Positions 8,288 through 16,613 of a DNA stretch of 64,000 bases are shown piece after piece. The translations under genes were made by a program, and so were the position numbers. Every line of letters begins with the position of its first letter. The first letter of the stretch is position 1. Origin of the DNA: Clostridia bacterium (GTDB taxonomy: Bacteria > Bacillota > Clostridia > Christensenellales > CAG-138); the NCBI GenBank assembly GCA_030526425.1, contig JAUNCT010000012.1, positions 1 through 64,000 of the forward strand, read 5' to 3'. The notes below the pieces were generated by a model that was given only the letters and a program-made list of their open reading frames with translations, did no database searches and was not told the DNA's origin.

Positions 8288-9454
8288 ATGCAGGAAATGT
8301 CCAGAAGAAACAAGCTGTTTACCGACTCCGTCATCCGCCGTATGACCAGGATCTCCCTGGATGTCGGCGCGATCAACCTCGCGCAGGGCTTCCCGGATTT
8401 CGATCCGCCGAAGGCCATGCTCGACCGTCTGAACGAAGTCTCTTATCAGGGACCGCACCAGTACCCGATCACCATGGGTGCGCCGAACTTCCGCCGTGCA
8501 GCGTGCGAGAAGGTCGGTCGCTTCATGGGCCGCAAGATCGACCCCGATAAGGAGATCGTCGTCACCATCGGTTCGACCGAGGCGATGGTAGACACCCTGT
8601 TCGCACTCACCAACCCCGGCGACAACGTCGTTCTGTTCTCGCCCTATTTCGAGAACTACCGCGCGCAGATCATCCTTTGCGACTGCAACCCGGTCTACAT
8701 TCCGTTGGTACCGCCGGCGTTCAACTTCGACCTCAACGCTCTGGAAGATGCGTTCAAAAAGGGCGCGAAGGCGATCATCATCTGCAACCCCTCGAACCCC
8801 AGCGGTAAAGTCTTTACCAAAGAAGAACTCACCGCGATTGCTCAGCTGTGCGTGAAGTACGATGTGTACGCCATCATGGATGAGGTCTACGAACACATCA
8901 TCTTCGATGACAATGTTCATACCTATATGGCGACCCTTCCCGGCATGTGGGAGCGTACGGTCTCCTGCTCGAGCTTGTCGAAGACCTATTCCGTCACCGG
9001 CTGGCGTCTCGGCTATGCGATCGCATGCGAGCCCATCATGGAGCGCATCAAGCAGTATCACGATTTCAACACTGTCGGCGCACCCGCACCGCTGATGGAA
9101 GCAGCCGTGACGGGTCTCGAATTCGGCGATGATTACTACCGTGATTTTCAGGCGCATTACGCACACATGAAGAAACTCTTCACGGATGGTCTCACCTCCA
9201 TGAACATCCCCTATACCGATCCGCAGGGCACGTATTTCTGCCTCATCGACATCTCGCCCTACATGAAGAAGGGCGAGGCGGATACCGATTTCTGCGTCCG
9301 CATGGCGAAGGAGATCGGCGTCGGTTGCGTTCCGGGTTCTTCCTTCTTCGACGAGAATATCAACAACATCGTCCGCGTGCATTTCGCAAAGCTCGACAGC
9401 ACGCTGAACGAAGCTCTGAACCGCCTGCAGAACCTCAAGAAACTTGCGGAGTAA
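8288..9454 (+). CDS. Pyridoxal-phosphate aminotransferase, class I/II
   Basis: This is a fold-type I aminotransferase of 388 residues. The N-terminus has INLAQGFPDFDPP and the cofactor region includes CNPSNPSGKVFTKEEL. The Schiff-base lysine is in SSLSKTYSVTGWRLGYA, and the C-terminal arginine region is NIVRVHFAK. The ATG at 8288 follows AAGGAGA; the TTG at 8267 overlaps that ribosome site and is rejected. It follows iorAB by about 90 bases and is probably in the same unit, supplying 2-oxoacids (aryl pyruvates are the natural guess) to the oxidoreductase. Amino-acid specificity cannot be read by eye; kynurenine/glutamine-type and aromatic aminotransferases share these motifs. Confidence 0.88.
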   Translation: MQEMSRRNKLFTDSVIRRMTRISLDVGAINLAQGFPDFDPPKAMLDRLNEVSYQGPHQYPITMGAPNFRRAACEKVGRFMGRKIDPDKEIVVTIGSTEAMVDTLFALTNPGDNVVLFSPYFENYRAQIILCDCNPVYIPLVPPAFNFDLNALEDAFKKGAKAIIICNPSNPSGKVFTKEELTAIAQLCVKYDVYAIMDEVYEHIIFDDNVHTYMATLPGMWERTVSCSSLSKTYSVTGWRLGYAIACEPIMERIKQYHDFNTVGAPAPLMEAAVTGLEFGDDYYRDFQAHYAHMKKLFTDGLTSMNIPYTDPQGTYFCLIDISPYMKKGEADTDFCVRMAKEIGVGCVPGSSFFDENINNIVRVHFAKLDSTLNEALNRLQNLKKLAE

Positions 9455-9477
9455 AAGCTCCTGACCGCACTGAAACG

Positions 9478-9511
9478 AAAAGCCCGTCCGGAAACGGACG
9501 GGCTTTTCGTT
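9478..9511. terminator. Bidirectional terminator
   Basis: A 13-bp perfect stem (9478-9490 with 9495-9507) with a GAAA loop is flanked by short T runs on both strands. It separates the aminotransferase from the convergent Nif11-like gene. Confidence 0.85.
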
Positions 9512-9556
9512 TGCGATCGTATCGGGACGCTCCTTCCCGAGAAGGCGGGAGAATGT

Positions 9557-9766
9557 TCAAAACTTGTAGGAAAGAACACCATCGTCTTCGCCTGCGTGGC
9601 AAAGTCTGCCGCCTGGTAATGCGGTGATGACAGCGCTCAGTTCCTCGAATGTGGCGTCTACGCCGTTTTCGCTGAACAGAACGATGAGTTCATCTTCGGT
9701 CTTCGCGGCGTTCATATCGCGTACAAAAGCCGCATCGGAAAGCAATTTGACGATTTGTTCTTTCAT
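9557..9766 (-). CDS. Nif11-like leader-type peptide
   Basis: This is a 69-residue peptide. Residues 1-50 resemble the Nif11-like leader domain: an amphipathic first helix, then the pattern AAKTEDELIVLFSENGVD followed by an EELSAVI helix. That domain is known mainly as the leader of ribosomally made, modified peptides. A Gly-Gly at 52-53 follows a leader-like helix, and the last 16 residues (RLCHAGEDDGVLSYKF) could be a core with a single Cys. The start has AGGAGG, which overlaps the stop of the 53-residue gene upstream. No modification enzyme, protease or exporter is encoded nearby, so it could equally be an ordinary small Nif11-domain protein. Family resemblance is by eye. Confidence 0.6.
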   Translation of the reverse strand: MKEQIVKLLSDAAFVRDMNAAKTEDELIVLFSENGVDATFEELSAVITALPGGRLCHAGEDDGVLSYKF

Positions 9767-9776
9767 ATATCCTCCT

Positions 9777-9938
9777 TTACGGATTCGCCGGTTGGGGCGT
9801 TACGAATTGGATCAGTGAAGTGTTTGTATTGAGCGTGATGTTTTTCGGACGGGCGTTCTTCAACCCCTTGCCGACAAACAGCAAGCCAACGAGCAGTGCG
9901 GCAAGCACGCCGATGAGGATGAAATCCTTTTTTTTCAT
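9777..9938 (-). CDS. 53-residue single-pass membrane peptide
   Basis: This small gene sits tightly between its neighbours: five bases after the lipoprotein stop, and with its own stop next to the AGGAGG of the Nif11-like gene. The product has a Lys start (MKKKD), one hydrophobic segment at about 6-23, then a short polar tail ending FVTPQPANP. The N-terminus resembles the membrane anchor of NusG-domain-II proteins, but no such domain follows, so it may be a truncated relative of the upstream lipoprotein or an independent anchor peptide. There is no clear ribosome site, suggesting coupled translation. Function unknown. Confidence 0.6.
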   Translation of the reverse strand: MKKKDFILIGVLAALLVGLLFVGKGLKNARPKNITLNTNTSLIQFVTPQPANP

Positions 9939-9943
9939 CGCAT

Positions 9944-10651
9944 TCAGGCAACGGGGGCTTCGGATGCCACAGGCGCTTCGGTGACGGCAGGCGCCTCCGT
10001 AACAGCGGGCGCCTCGTTCGCGGCAGTTGCCTCGGTGGCGGCAGGTGCATCTTCGTTCGCGGTGGTTTCGCTTGCGGGGGCGGGTCCGAAATTCTCGACG
10101 ATCAGCTCATACAGTTCCGCACGCGTGCAGAGCTCAAGCTGCAGCTGGTGAGGGAGACAAACGATCCAGGAATAGAGGATGCGCTCGTCGCGGTTCTCCA
10201 TGGTGACTTCGCCCTGCGTCACACACAGCTGGTCGTCGCAGTCGGATTCCGCCATCAAAAATCCGCCCTCGGTGATCTCGATCACGTTCTTTCCGGATTC
10301 CTGCGTAATGGAAAGCTTTTCTCCGGTGAATTCGGGGAGGAGCGGAACGGGCTGGAAGCCGGTCGCAGTCCAAACCAAAAGGTATTTGTCCGCATTGGGG
10401 AGACCCCATGCAGTCAGGTCGTAAGCGTCGGCGCCGTCTTCGGTCGCCACAGGTGCTTCGGTTGCAGCGGGAACCTCGGTCGCCACAGGTGCCTCGGTCG
10501 CAACGGGTGTTTCGGTGGCGGCGGGCGCCTCGGTGGCTACGGGAGTTGCGGTCGTAGCCGGGGTTTCGTTTTTCTTCGTGCCGCATCCGGTCAGCGCAGC
10601 CGCGCCAAGTGCAAAAGATACGGCAAGTAACAGTGCAAGTGCTTTTTTCAT
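9944..10651 (-). CDS. Lipoprotein with NusG-domain-II-like core and Thr/Glu/Ala/Pro repeats
   Basis: This is a 235-residue lipoprotein. A signal peptide runs to the lipobox LTGC with the modified Cys at about 23. An external low-complexity stretch of ATEAPV-type repeats follows (about 30-75). A central domain contains CDDQLCVTQGEV and SWIVCLPHQLQLEL, the C-x4-C and CLP pattern of NusG domain II proteins. A second repeat stretch (about 200-235) closes the protein. The start at 10651 follows GAGGAAA. A longer in-frame ATG near 10693 would place extra residues before the signal peptide and is rejected. It heads a three-gene minus-strand unit with the 53-residue peptide and the Nif11-like peptide, and it diverges from the Gx-type membrane protein gene, a common neighbour of such proteins in Clostridia. 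Function unknown. Confidence 0.75.
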   Translation of the reverse strand: MKKALALLLAVSFALGAAALTGCGTKKNETPATTATPVATEAPAATETPVATEAPVATEVPAATEAPVATEDGADAYDLTAWGLPNADKYLLVWTATGFQPVPLLPEFTGEKLSITQESGKNVIEITEGGFLMAESDCDDQLCVTQGEVTMENRDERILYSWIVCLPHQLQLELCTRAELYELIVENFGPAPASETTANEDAPAATEATAANEAPAVTEAPAVTEAPVASEAPVA

Positions 10652-10691
10652 TTCGCGGTTTTTCCTCAACTTTACAAATCGATACAGATTC

Positions 10692-10720
10692 ATTGTATGA
10701 CACATACCGTTTTTTCGCAA
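10692..10720 (-). promoter_or_regulatory. Promoter of lipoprotein-Nif11 unit
   Basis: On the minus strand TTGCGA (10720-10715) and TACAAT (10697-10692) are separated by 17 bases, about 40 bases before the lipoprotein start. Confidence 0.65.
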
Positions 10721-10740
10721 GTATCGCAAAGGGGATTTGC

Positions 10741-10769
10741 TTGAATAATGACGATTCATTTGATATTCT
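10741..10769 (+). promoter_or_regulatory. Candidate promoter of the Gx-type gene
   Basis: TTGAAT at 10741-10746 and TATTCT at 10764-10769 are separated by 17 bases. Both boxes match the consensus only partly. Confidence 0.5.
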
Positions 10770-10814
10770 AATATAGTATGGCATTTTTGCCATACGGAAA
10801 GAAGGAAGGTATTC

Positions 10815-11348
10815 ATGGCAAAAAAACGCATTCCGACGGCGAAAATCGCATTGTGCGGTCTGCTGACGGCTTTCATGCTGATTCTGGGGTACTTCGAAAG
10901 TTTGCTGCCTCCGGTGTCCAGTGCGGTCCCGGGCATCAAACTCGGGCTCAGCAACAGCGTTCTGTTATTCGCGTTGTACTTGCTCGACGCCCCGACGACG
11001 TTTCTGCTGATGGTTCTGAAAGTCGGTCTTTCGGCGGTGATGTTCGGTCGCTTCGATGCGATGATGTTCGCAAGCGCGGGCGGCTTGCTCAGCACCGTTG
11101 CGATGATCGTGCTCAAAAAAACGGGTTTTTCCATCATTGCGGTGAGCATGGTCGGCGCAGTGATGCACAATGTCGGGCAGGTGCTCATGGCAATGCTTGT
11201 AACGCAAATGCCGTATTTGGTGTATTACATGGCGGTTCTCGCGCTCATCGGTCTTGCAATGGGCTTTGTGACCGGCATCGTCGGCACGGCAACCGTCCGG
11301 CATATGCGCTCTGCGGGCATCATCCGAAAAAGCAAAAACGCAGACTGA
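10815..11348 (+). CDS. Gx-type membrane protein (heptaprenyl diphosphate synthase component I family)
   Basis: This is an integral membrane protein of 177 residues with about five hydrophobic segments. The pattern GIKLGLSNSVLLFALYLLD, the glycines in FASAGGLLS and MVGAVMHNVGQV fit the family annotated as Gx transporter or heptaprenyl diphosphate synthase component I. Members are thought to be ECF-type substrate-binding membrane proteins; the old enzyme name is doubtful. GAAGG precedes the start. In many Clostridia this gene neighbours a NusG-domain-II protein, as here (divergent). The substrate is unknown. Confidence 0.8.
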   Translation: MAKKRIPTAKIALCGLLTAFMLILGYFESLLPPVSSAVPGIKLGLSNSVLLFALYLLDAPTTFLLMVLKVGLSAVMFGRFDAMMFASAGGLLSTVAMIVLKKTGFSIIAVSMVGAVMHNVGQVLMAMLVTQMPYLVYYMAVLALIGLAMGFVTGIVGTATVRHMRSAGIIRKSKNAD

Positions 11349-11356
11349 AAAGCGAA

Positions 11357-11394
11357 AACAGACCCCCGGTCGTTCGTACGGCCGGGGGTCTGTT
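11357..11394. terminator. Bidirectional hairpin terminator
   Basis: A 13-bp stem (11357-11369 with 11382-11394), extended by three inner pairs, lies between convergent genes. The T run is weak on the plus strand. Confidence 0.7.
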
Positions 11395-11395
11395 G

Positions 11396-12496
11396 TTATT
11401 TGGGGTCGATATCGACGATCACATACTCGGACTTGCTTCCCGTACGGAAAGGGATCGACCAGGCAGCGGCTCCGCTGGATACGATAAAGGTCGTATTTCC
11501 GCGCTTTTCCGTGCCGTATAAAAGGTCGTTCATGCCCGCGATCATACCGATCGGTCCGGCGGGGAAGATCTGACCGCCGTGCGTGTGACCGCAGAGGACG
11601 AGGTCCGCTCCCGCAGCGGCTTCGGCGTTGAAGTCGTTCGGCTGGTGATCGAGAACGATCGTGTAAGCTTCCGGAACAATGTCTTGCATCAACGCTTCGA
11701 TGGGCAAACGCGTTTTCGCAGATTTGTCCGCGCGTCCGATCAAAACGAGCCCGTCACGAAGCTCGGTGGAAGAATCCTCCAAAATGCCGATACCGTTTTG
11801 TTCCAGCAACCGGGTCAGCTGTTCTTTGCGCTCCTGCCTATTTCGGAAGCTTCCGCCATCGTGGTTGCCGTAAACGAACCACACACCGTATGGAATATCG
11901 AGCTTACCGAGCGCCGTGCACGCGGCTTCCGTGTCCGGCCAAGGCGAACTCTCGTCGATGAAATCTCCGCCGATAAGCAGAACATCGGGTTTTTCGGCAA
12001 CGATGCGCTCCAAGAGCTTCGGAAAGTTCTCCGCATTCAGCGTAACGCCGATGTGCGTGTCCGAAATCAAGGCGACGCGGAAGGGAGTGCCGATCGGCTT
12101 TTCCGTCTCCACGGTGTAATGTGTAGCGTGGATGTTCCGTGCGGTCAGGTTGCCCCAAACAAGAAGGACCGCTGTCAAAACCGTCGCAACGATCCATATC
12201 ACATCCGGAGATACGGCTTTCTTCGTGCATTTGCGGAAGATCAGTGCGATAAGGTCGCAAAGCAACAGCAGTACGATCAGGTGGAACAGGATGATCGCCG
12301 CCGTCGTGATGTTCACAAACGCAAACAGCAGACATACGACGATGGGCAACAGGGAAGCCGCAATGGCGAGTTTTTTATGGTTTTGCTTCAGCCGTTGCAG
12401 CGGTTTCGTGCGGTAAAAGTGCTTAGCGATGTAGACTGCGCCGGGGATCGGCAACAGAAACACCAACGCAAACAGTACGTAGAACAATGGGGACAT
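11396..12496 (-). CDS. Membrane-anchored metallophosphoesterase (YkuE-like)
   Basis: This is a 366-residue calcineurin-type phosphoesterase. The first 120 residues contain about four membrane segments, and the catalytic domain follows on the far side. The metal-binding signature is complete: LISDTHIG, LIGGDFIDE, VYGNHDGG and CGHTHGGQI. It starts five bases after the phosphorylase gene, so the two are probably cotranscribed. Relatives such as YkuE are secreted or membrane-bound phosphodiesterases of uncertain substrate. The length fits the membrane-anchored type. Confidence 0.88.
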   Translation of the reverse strand: MSPLFYVLFALVFLLPIPGAVYIAKHFYRTKPLQRLKQNHKKLAIAASLLPIVVCLLFAFVNITTAAIILFHLIVLLLLCDLIALIFRKCTKKAVSPDVIWIVATVLTAVLLVWGNLTARNIHATHYTVETEKPIGTPFRVALISDTHIGVTLNAENFPKLLERIVAEKPDVLLIGGDFIDESSPWPDTEAACTALGKLDIPYGVWFVYGNHDGGSFRNRQERKEQLTRLLEQNGIGILEDSSTELRDGLVLIGRADKSAKTRLPIEALMQDIVPEAYTIVLDHQPNDFNAEAAAGADLVLCGHTHGGQIFPAGPIGMIAGMNDLLYGTEKRGNTTFIVSSGAAAWSIPFRTGSKSEYVIVDIDPK

Positions 12497-12501
12497 ACGG
12501 T

Positions 12502-13227
12502 TCAGTGGATGCGGCGGATGGTCTCGAACAGGGTTTCGAAAACGTCGTTGCGGCGGCTTTCCATCACGGAAACGATGCGCTTGTCGCTGACCTCATCGGC
12601 CATGCCGGTCGCGCGGCTGGTGATCAACGCGAGCGCGCTGTACTTCAAACCGATCTCACGGGCGAGGGGCGCCTCGGGAGCAACGGTCTTGCAGATGACC
12701 TGCGCACCGAGTGCACGCAGCATACGGACTTCCGCGGCGGTTTCAAAACGCGGACCTTCGGTGCAGGCGGCGACGGCGCGTCCGGCATACGGGAGATTCT
12801 TTTCGAGGATCACCTTTTCGATGGCGTCGTTCATGCCGTTGTCGAATACCTCGTCCATGCTTGTGTGACGGGTCAGACGGTGCTCGATGTTGAACGAGGA
12901 GGGACGGCTCTTCGTAAAGTCGATGAAATCGGAGAAGAGGCAGATGTCGCCTGCGTGCGCGTTGTAGTCGCAGCTGGAGACCGCCGTCAGACCGATGACA
13001 TGCGTTGCGCCGACGGATTTGAGTGCATAGATGTTTTTGCGGTAATTGACGTGTGCCGCATCGCAATCCTTCAGCACGCCGTGGCGGGAGAGGAACAGCA
13101 CTTCGTGCGTGCCGTCGATGGTGCCGTGGTAAACGACCGCGTCACCGTAAGGGGTGGAGACGGCTTCTTCGGTATAGGGGATCGGCAAAGTGGCGATGTT
13201 GGTGCCGCCGATGATCGCGAGTTTCAT
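12502..13227 (-). CDS. MTAP-type nucleoside phosphorylase
   Basis: This is a purine nucleoside / 5'-methylthioadenosine phosphorylase of 241 residues, which cleaves nucleosides with phosphate. Motifs are IIGGTNIATLP, FLSRHG with the phosphate-binding region, ALKSVGATHVIGLTAVSSC and TEGPRFETAAEV. Two starts are possible: ATG 13236 lies only two bases from GGAGG, so ATG 13227 (eleven bases away) is preferred. It follows the rRNA methyltransferase gene by 71 bases and is tightly linked to the phosphoesterase downstream. Whether the substrate is methylthioadenosine or another purine nucleoside cannot be settled by eye. Confidence 0.82.
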   Translation of the reverse strand: MKLAIIGGTNIATLPIPYTEEAVSTPYGDAVVYHGTIDGTHEVLFLSRHGVLKDCDAAHVNYRKNIYALKSVGATHVIGLTAVSSCDYNAHAGDICLFSDFIDFTKSRPSSFNIEHRLTRHTSMDEVFDNGMNDAIEKVILEKNLPYAGRAVAACTEGPRFETAAEVRMLRALGAQVICKTVAPEAPLAREIGLKYSALALITSRATGMADEVSDKRIVSVMESRRNDVFETLFETIRRIH

Positions 13228-13298
13228 GGAAATCATAACCTCCGGTTCAAAAATACGCTGATTGTTATCTTATCACAATTCCGGTTGGCGGGAAAGCT

Positions 13299-14609
13299 TC
13301 AACGGAAGCGCAAGCCTTTTGGAATGTGGTTTTTGAGCGTTCCGTTTGCGGCTTTGCCGAAGCCGACGGCGTGCCCGGAAACGGTGACGGGCATGTATCC
13401 CTTCCGGTCGTTTGCGCAAGGGATCGCCTCGCCGCGGAGAAACCGCAGCAAAAGCTCCGGGTCGGGTTCTTCGCTCCGGCGGAACATATCACTCGGGTAT
13501 GCCATGAACAGCGCGTGCGCGGGTTCGACGCGGTTCTTTTTGAGTTCTCCGACAAGCACGCCTGCGGAAACGATCCTAAGACCCGAAAGCGCGGCGGGCA
13601 ACGGCGCGTCGGTCAGCAATACGCGTCCGTCGGGCAAAACGCGCAGTTCACCTTGCGGGCGGGTACGGAAGGTATCACCCAAGAATGCTTCCGCCAACTG
13701 CAATGCGGCTTTGTCGGGCTTTGCCGGGCGTGTCTCTTTGTATCGGGGCAGTTCGTCGCAAGGGGTATGGTCCGTCTTTTCGAAAAGCGCCGCGTACTGT
13801 CCCTCTCCGGTCGAAGTATGCGGAAACAGCTTGTGTTCTTCGGTCAATCGGAATTCGGGGTGGGCTTTCAAAAAGAAGGCGACGGTCTCTTCATCCTCTT
13901 CGGGGGAGAAGGTGCAGGTGGAATAGCAAAGCTTTCCGCCGGGGCGGACGGCAAGTGCCGCGGACCCGAGAATGAGGCGTTGCCTGTCGGCACAGGCAGT
14001 CACATGCGCGGGCGACCAATAGCGCACGGCGTCGGGCTCCTTACGGAACATTCCTTCGCCGGAGCAAGGCGCGTCGGCAAGTACGCGGTCACAGCATTCG
14101 TACAACGCGGGGCAAAGCACATCGGGGGACAGGCTGGTGACAACGGTGTTCGTCATGCCGAGGCGCTCCTTCGTGCCGTTCAGAACCTGCGCACGGTTCG
14201 TCACGGGTTCGTTCGCGATCAGCAGACCCTCGTTTTTCATGTACATGGCGAGCTGTCCGGTCTTTCCGCCCGGTGCGGCACAAAGATCGAGTACGGTCTC
14301 GCCGGGTTCCGGTGCAAGCAACGCGGCGGGAAGCTGTGCGGAAGGCTCCTGCATGTAGAACAGACCGGCGGCATGCAGTGGGTTCGTCCCGACGGGGAAT
14401 CCTTCCGGGATGAAATAACCCTCCGGGATCACACCGTTCGGTGTAAGTTGCGCACCCGCAACGGAAAGAAATTCGGACGGGGTCGTTTTCAGCGTATTGA
14501 CACGCAGCGAACGGGGACGGGTTTCGTCCATCGCCGCCAGATATTCGGAAAGCCCGGCGTCGCCGAGCAGGGAACGCATGCGTTCGGTAAAGGCTTGGGG
14601 CAGTTGCAA
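13299..14609 (-). CDS. RsmF-type rRNA (cytosine-C5) methyltransferase
   Basis: This is a SAM-dependent RNA m5C methyltransferase of the NOL1/NOP2/Sun family, 436 residues. The SAM loop is DLCAAPGGKTGQLA. Both catalytic cysteines are present, in DAPCSGEGMF and YSTCTFSPEE. The C-terminal third, with LLRFLRGEAIPC, is the extension typical of RsmF/YebU-like enzymes rather than RsmB. The start is a TTG at 14609 with AGGAGG seven bases upstream; no ATG lies nearer the conserved N-terminus. It diverges from the ACT-domain gene. The exact 16S target is not inferable. Confidence 0.87.
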   Translation of the reverse strand: MQLPQAFTERMRSLLGDAGLSEYLAAMDETRPRSLRVNTLKTTPSEFLSVAGAQLTPNGVIPEGYFIPEGFPVGTNPLHAAGLFYMQEPSAQLPAALLAPEPGETVLDLCAAPGGKTGQLAMYMKNEGLLIANEPVTNRAQVLNGTKERLGMTNTVVTSLSPDVLCPALYECCDRVLADAPCSGEGMFRKEPDAVRYWSPAHVTACADRQRLILGSAALAVRPGGKLCYSTCTFSPEEDEETVAFFLKAHPEFRLTEEHKLFPHTSTGEGQYAALFEKTDHTPCDELPRYKETRPAKPDKAALQLAEAFLGDTFRTRPQGELRVLPDGRVLLTDAPLPAALSGLRIVSAGVLVGELKKNRVEPAHALFMAYPSDMFRRSEEPDPELLLRFLRGEAIPCANDRKGYMPVTVSGHAVGFGKAANGTLKNHIPKGLRFR

Positions 14610-14677
14610 AGCAGACCTCCTGAATGAAATCTTTCTCTATGGTAACAGCATCCGCGCCGTCTTTCAATCGAAAACGG

Positions 14678-14706
14678 TACACATCCGCGACAAAATCGTA
14701 TATAAT
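14678..14706 (+). promoter_or_regulatory. Promoter of ACT-UPF0210 operon
   Basis: TACACA at 14678-14683 and a perfect TATAAT at 14701-14706 are separated by 17 bases, about 37 bases before the ACT-domain gene start. Confidence 0.65.
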
Positions 14707-14742
14707 AGAAACAATTATTTTGCAATGGAGGAATCATCCCCA

Positions 14743-15018
14743 ATGGTCAAAGCGATCGTCACCGTCGTCGGCATCGACCGCACCGGCATCATTGCCCGCG
14801 TGTCGACCCTGTTATACGAAAACAATGTCAACATCCTCGATATTTCGCAAACCGTCATGAGTGAGTATTTCACCATGGTCATGCTTTGCGATGTCGGTTC
14901 CTCGAGCGTCTCGTTCTCCGAACTCAAAAAGCAACTCGAACAGCTCGGTTCCGAAATGGCGCTCTCCATCCGCATCCAGCACGAGGAGATATTCGACGCG
15001 ATGCACGCGGTGAACTGA
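14743..15018 (+). CDS. ACT-domain protein (UPF0237 family)
   Basis: This is a stand-alone ACT domain of 91 residues, the length of the UPF0237 family. It shows [24 protein letters not shown], abbreviated here to its key features: the Gly-Ile-Asp-Arg-Thr-Gly loop, the following helix, and the strand containing [11 protein letters not shown] domains bind small ligands, often amino acids, as regulatory modules. The gene ends one base before the UPF0210 gene, a conserved pairing in Firmicutes. GGAGG at 14727-14731 is eleven bases from the chosen ATG; ATG 14725 overlaps that site and is rejected. The ligand is unknown. Confidence 0.88.
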   Translation: MVKAIVTVVGIDRTGIIARVSTLLYENNVNILDISQTVMSEYFTMVMLCDVGSSSVSFSELKKQLEQLGSEMALSIRIQHEEIFDAMHAVN

Positions 15019-15019
15019 T

Positions 15020-16378
15020 ATGCTGAACCAAAGTCAGATCCTCGAAACCGTCCGCATGATCGAGCAGCAGCATCTCGATATCCGTACCATCACCATGGGT
15101 ATCTCGCTGTACGATTGCGCGAATGCAAACCCCAAAGCCGCCTGCCGGAAAATCTACGACAAGATCATGCGCTATGCCGGCAATCTTGTCCGTACCGGCG
15201 AAGAGATCGAAACCGATTTCGGTATCCCGATCGTCAACAAGCGCATCTCCGTTACGCCGATCTCGCTGATTGCCGCGGCATCGGATACGCCGGATTACGT
15301 CTGCTTTGCGGAAACGCTCGACCGCGCGGGCGCAGAGCTCGGCGTCAACTTCGTCGGCGGTTTTTCGGCACTCGTGCCGAAGGGCATGACCGAGTCGGAT
15401 AAAAAACTCATCAAGTCCATCCCCGAAGCGCTCACCGTGACCGAGCGCGTTTGTTCAAGCGTTGCCGTCGGTTCCACCAAAGCCGGCATCAATATGGATG
15501 CCGTGCGCGAAATGGGGCGCATCGTCAAGGAGACGGCAGAGCGCACGAAGGACCGCGACGGGCTCGGCTGCGCAAAACTCGTCGTGTTCTGCAATGCGGT
15601 GGAAGACAACCCCTTCATGGCCGGTGCATTCCACGGACCGGGAGAATCCGAATGCTGCGTGAACGTCGGCGTTTCGGGTCCCGGCGTGGTGAAGAGCGCC
15701 CTGGAGAAGGTCCGCGGTGAAAGCTTCGACGTTGTTGCGGAAACCATCAAGAAGACCGCGTTCCGCATCACCCGTGTCGGTCAGCTCGTTGCGGAGGAAG
15801 CCGCGCGCAGACTCAACGTGCCCTTCGGCATCGTCGACCTGTCTCTTGCGCCCACACCGGCGATCGGCGATTCCGTCGCGTACATCCTCGAAGAAATGGG
15901 TCTCGAGCAGGCAGGCACACACGGTACGACCGCTGCGCTCGCCTTGCTGAACGATGCCGTCAAAAAGGGCGGCGTTATGGCGTCCGGTCACGTCGGCGGT
16001 CTTTCCGGCGCGTTCATTCCCGTCAGTGAAGACGCAGGGATGATCGACGCTGCTGCAAACGGCACGCTCACGCTCGACAAGCTCGAAGCCATGACCTGTG
16101 TCTGCTCGGTCGGTATCGATATGGTCGCCGTTCCGGGGGATACCTCTGCGGAAACCATCTCCGCGATCATCGCGGACGAGTCCGCCATCGGCATGATCAA
16201 CCAGAAGACGACAGCCGTACGTATCATTCCCGTGCCCGGCAAAGGCGTCGGCGATATGGTCGAATTCGGCGGTCTCCTCGGTCATGCGCCCATCATGCGT
16301 GTCAACGAAAAGAGCGCTGCGGCGTTCATCGCCCGCGGCGGCAGGATCCCCGCGCCGATCCACAGCCTGAAGAACTGA
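15020..16378 (+). CDS. PFL family protein (UPF0210)
   Basis: This is a 452-residue protein of the UPF0210 (DUF711) family, the full family length. It contains [16 protein letters not shown] near the N-terminus and several glycine-rich segments such as [19 protein letters not shown]. Some annotations compare it to pyruvate formate-lyase, but the catalytic role is not established. It is almost fused to the preceding ACT gene (one-base gap), so the ACT protein probably regulates or complexes with it. A small DUF1653 gene follows. Confidence 0.87.
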   Translation: MLNQSQILETVRMIEQQHLDIRTITMGISLYDCANANPKAACRKIYDKIMRYAGNLVRTGEEIETDFGIPIVNKRISVTPISLIAAASDTPDYVCFAETLDRAGAELGVNFVGGFSALVPKGMTESDKKLIKSIPEALTVTERVCSSVAVGSTKAGINMDAVREMGRIVKETAERTKDRDGLGCAKLVVFCNAVEDNPFMAGAFHGPGESECCVNVGVSGPGVVKSALEKVRGESFDVVAETIKKTAFRITRVGQLVAEEAARRLNVPFGIVDLSLAPTPAIGDSVAYILEEMGLEQAGTHGTTAALALLNDAVKKGGVMASGHVGGLSGAFIPVSEDAGMIDAAANGTLTLDKLEAMTCVCSVGIDMVAVPGDTSAETISAIIADESAIGMINQKTTAVRIIPVPGKGVGDMVEFGGLLGHAPIMRVNEKSAAAFIARGGRIPAPIHSLKN

Positions 16379-16385
16379 GGCGCTT

Positions 16386-16610
16386 ATGGAATATCCGAAA
16401 CCCGGGAAATACCGCCATTTCAAAGGCAACGAATACGAACTCGTCGGCATCGTGAAACACAGCGAAACGCAGGAGGAGATGGTCCTGTACCGCGCGCTCT
16501 ACGGGGAACACGGGCTTTGGGTCCGCCCGCTGTCCATGTGGTCCGAAACCGTCGAGCGGGATGGAAAGACCTATACCCGGTTCACCTACATCGGCGATAT
16601 GAACGAATGA
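16386..16610 (+). CDS. DUF1653 small protein
   Basis: This is a 74-residue protein matching the DUF1653 pattern: GKYRHFKGNEYELVGIVKHSET, summarised as the N-terminal GKYRHFKG strand, then ETQEEMVLYRALYG and WVRPLSMW. Such proteins are predicted to form a small beta-barrel and have no known function. It sits seven bases after the UPF0210 gene and ends the operon ahead of a terminator. Confidence 0.85.
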   Translation: MEYPKPGKYRHFKGNEYELVGIVKHSETQEEMVLYRALYGEHGLWVRPLSMWSETVERDGKTYTRFTYIGDMNE

Positions 16611-16613
16611 GAG

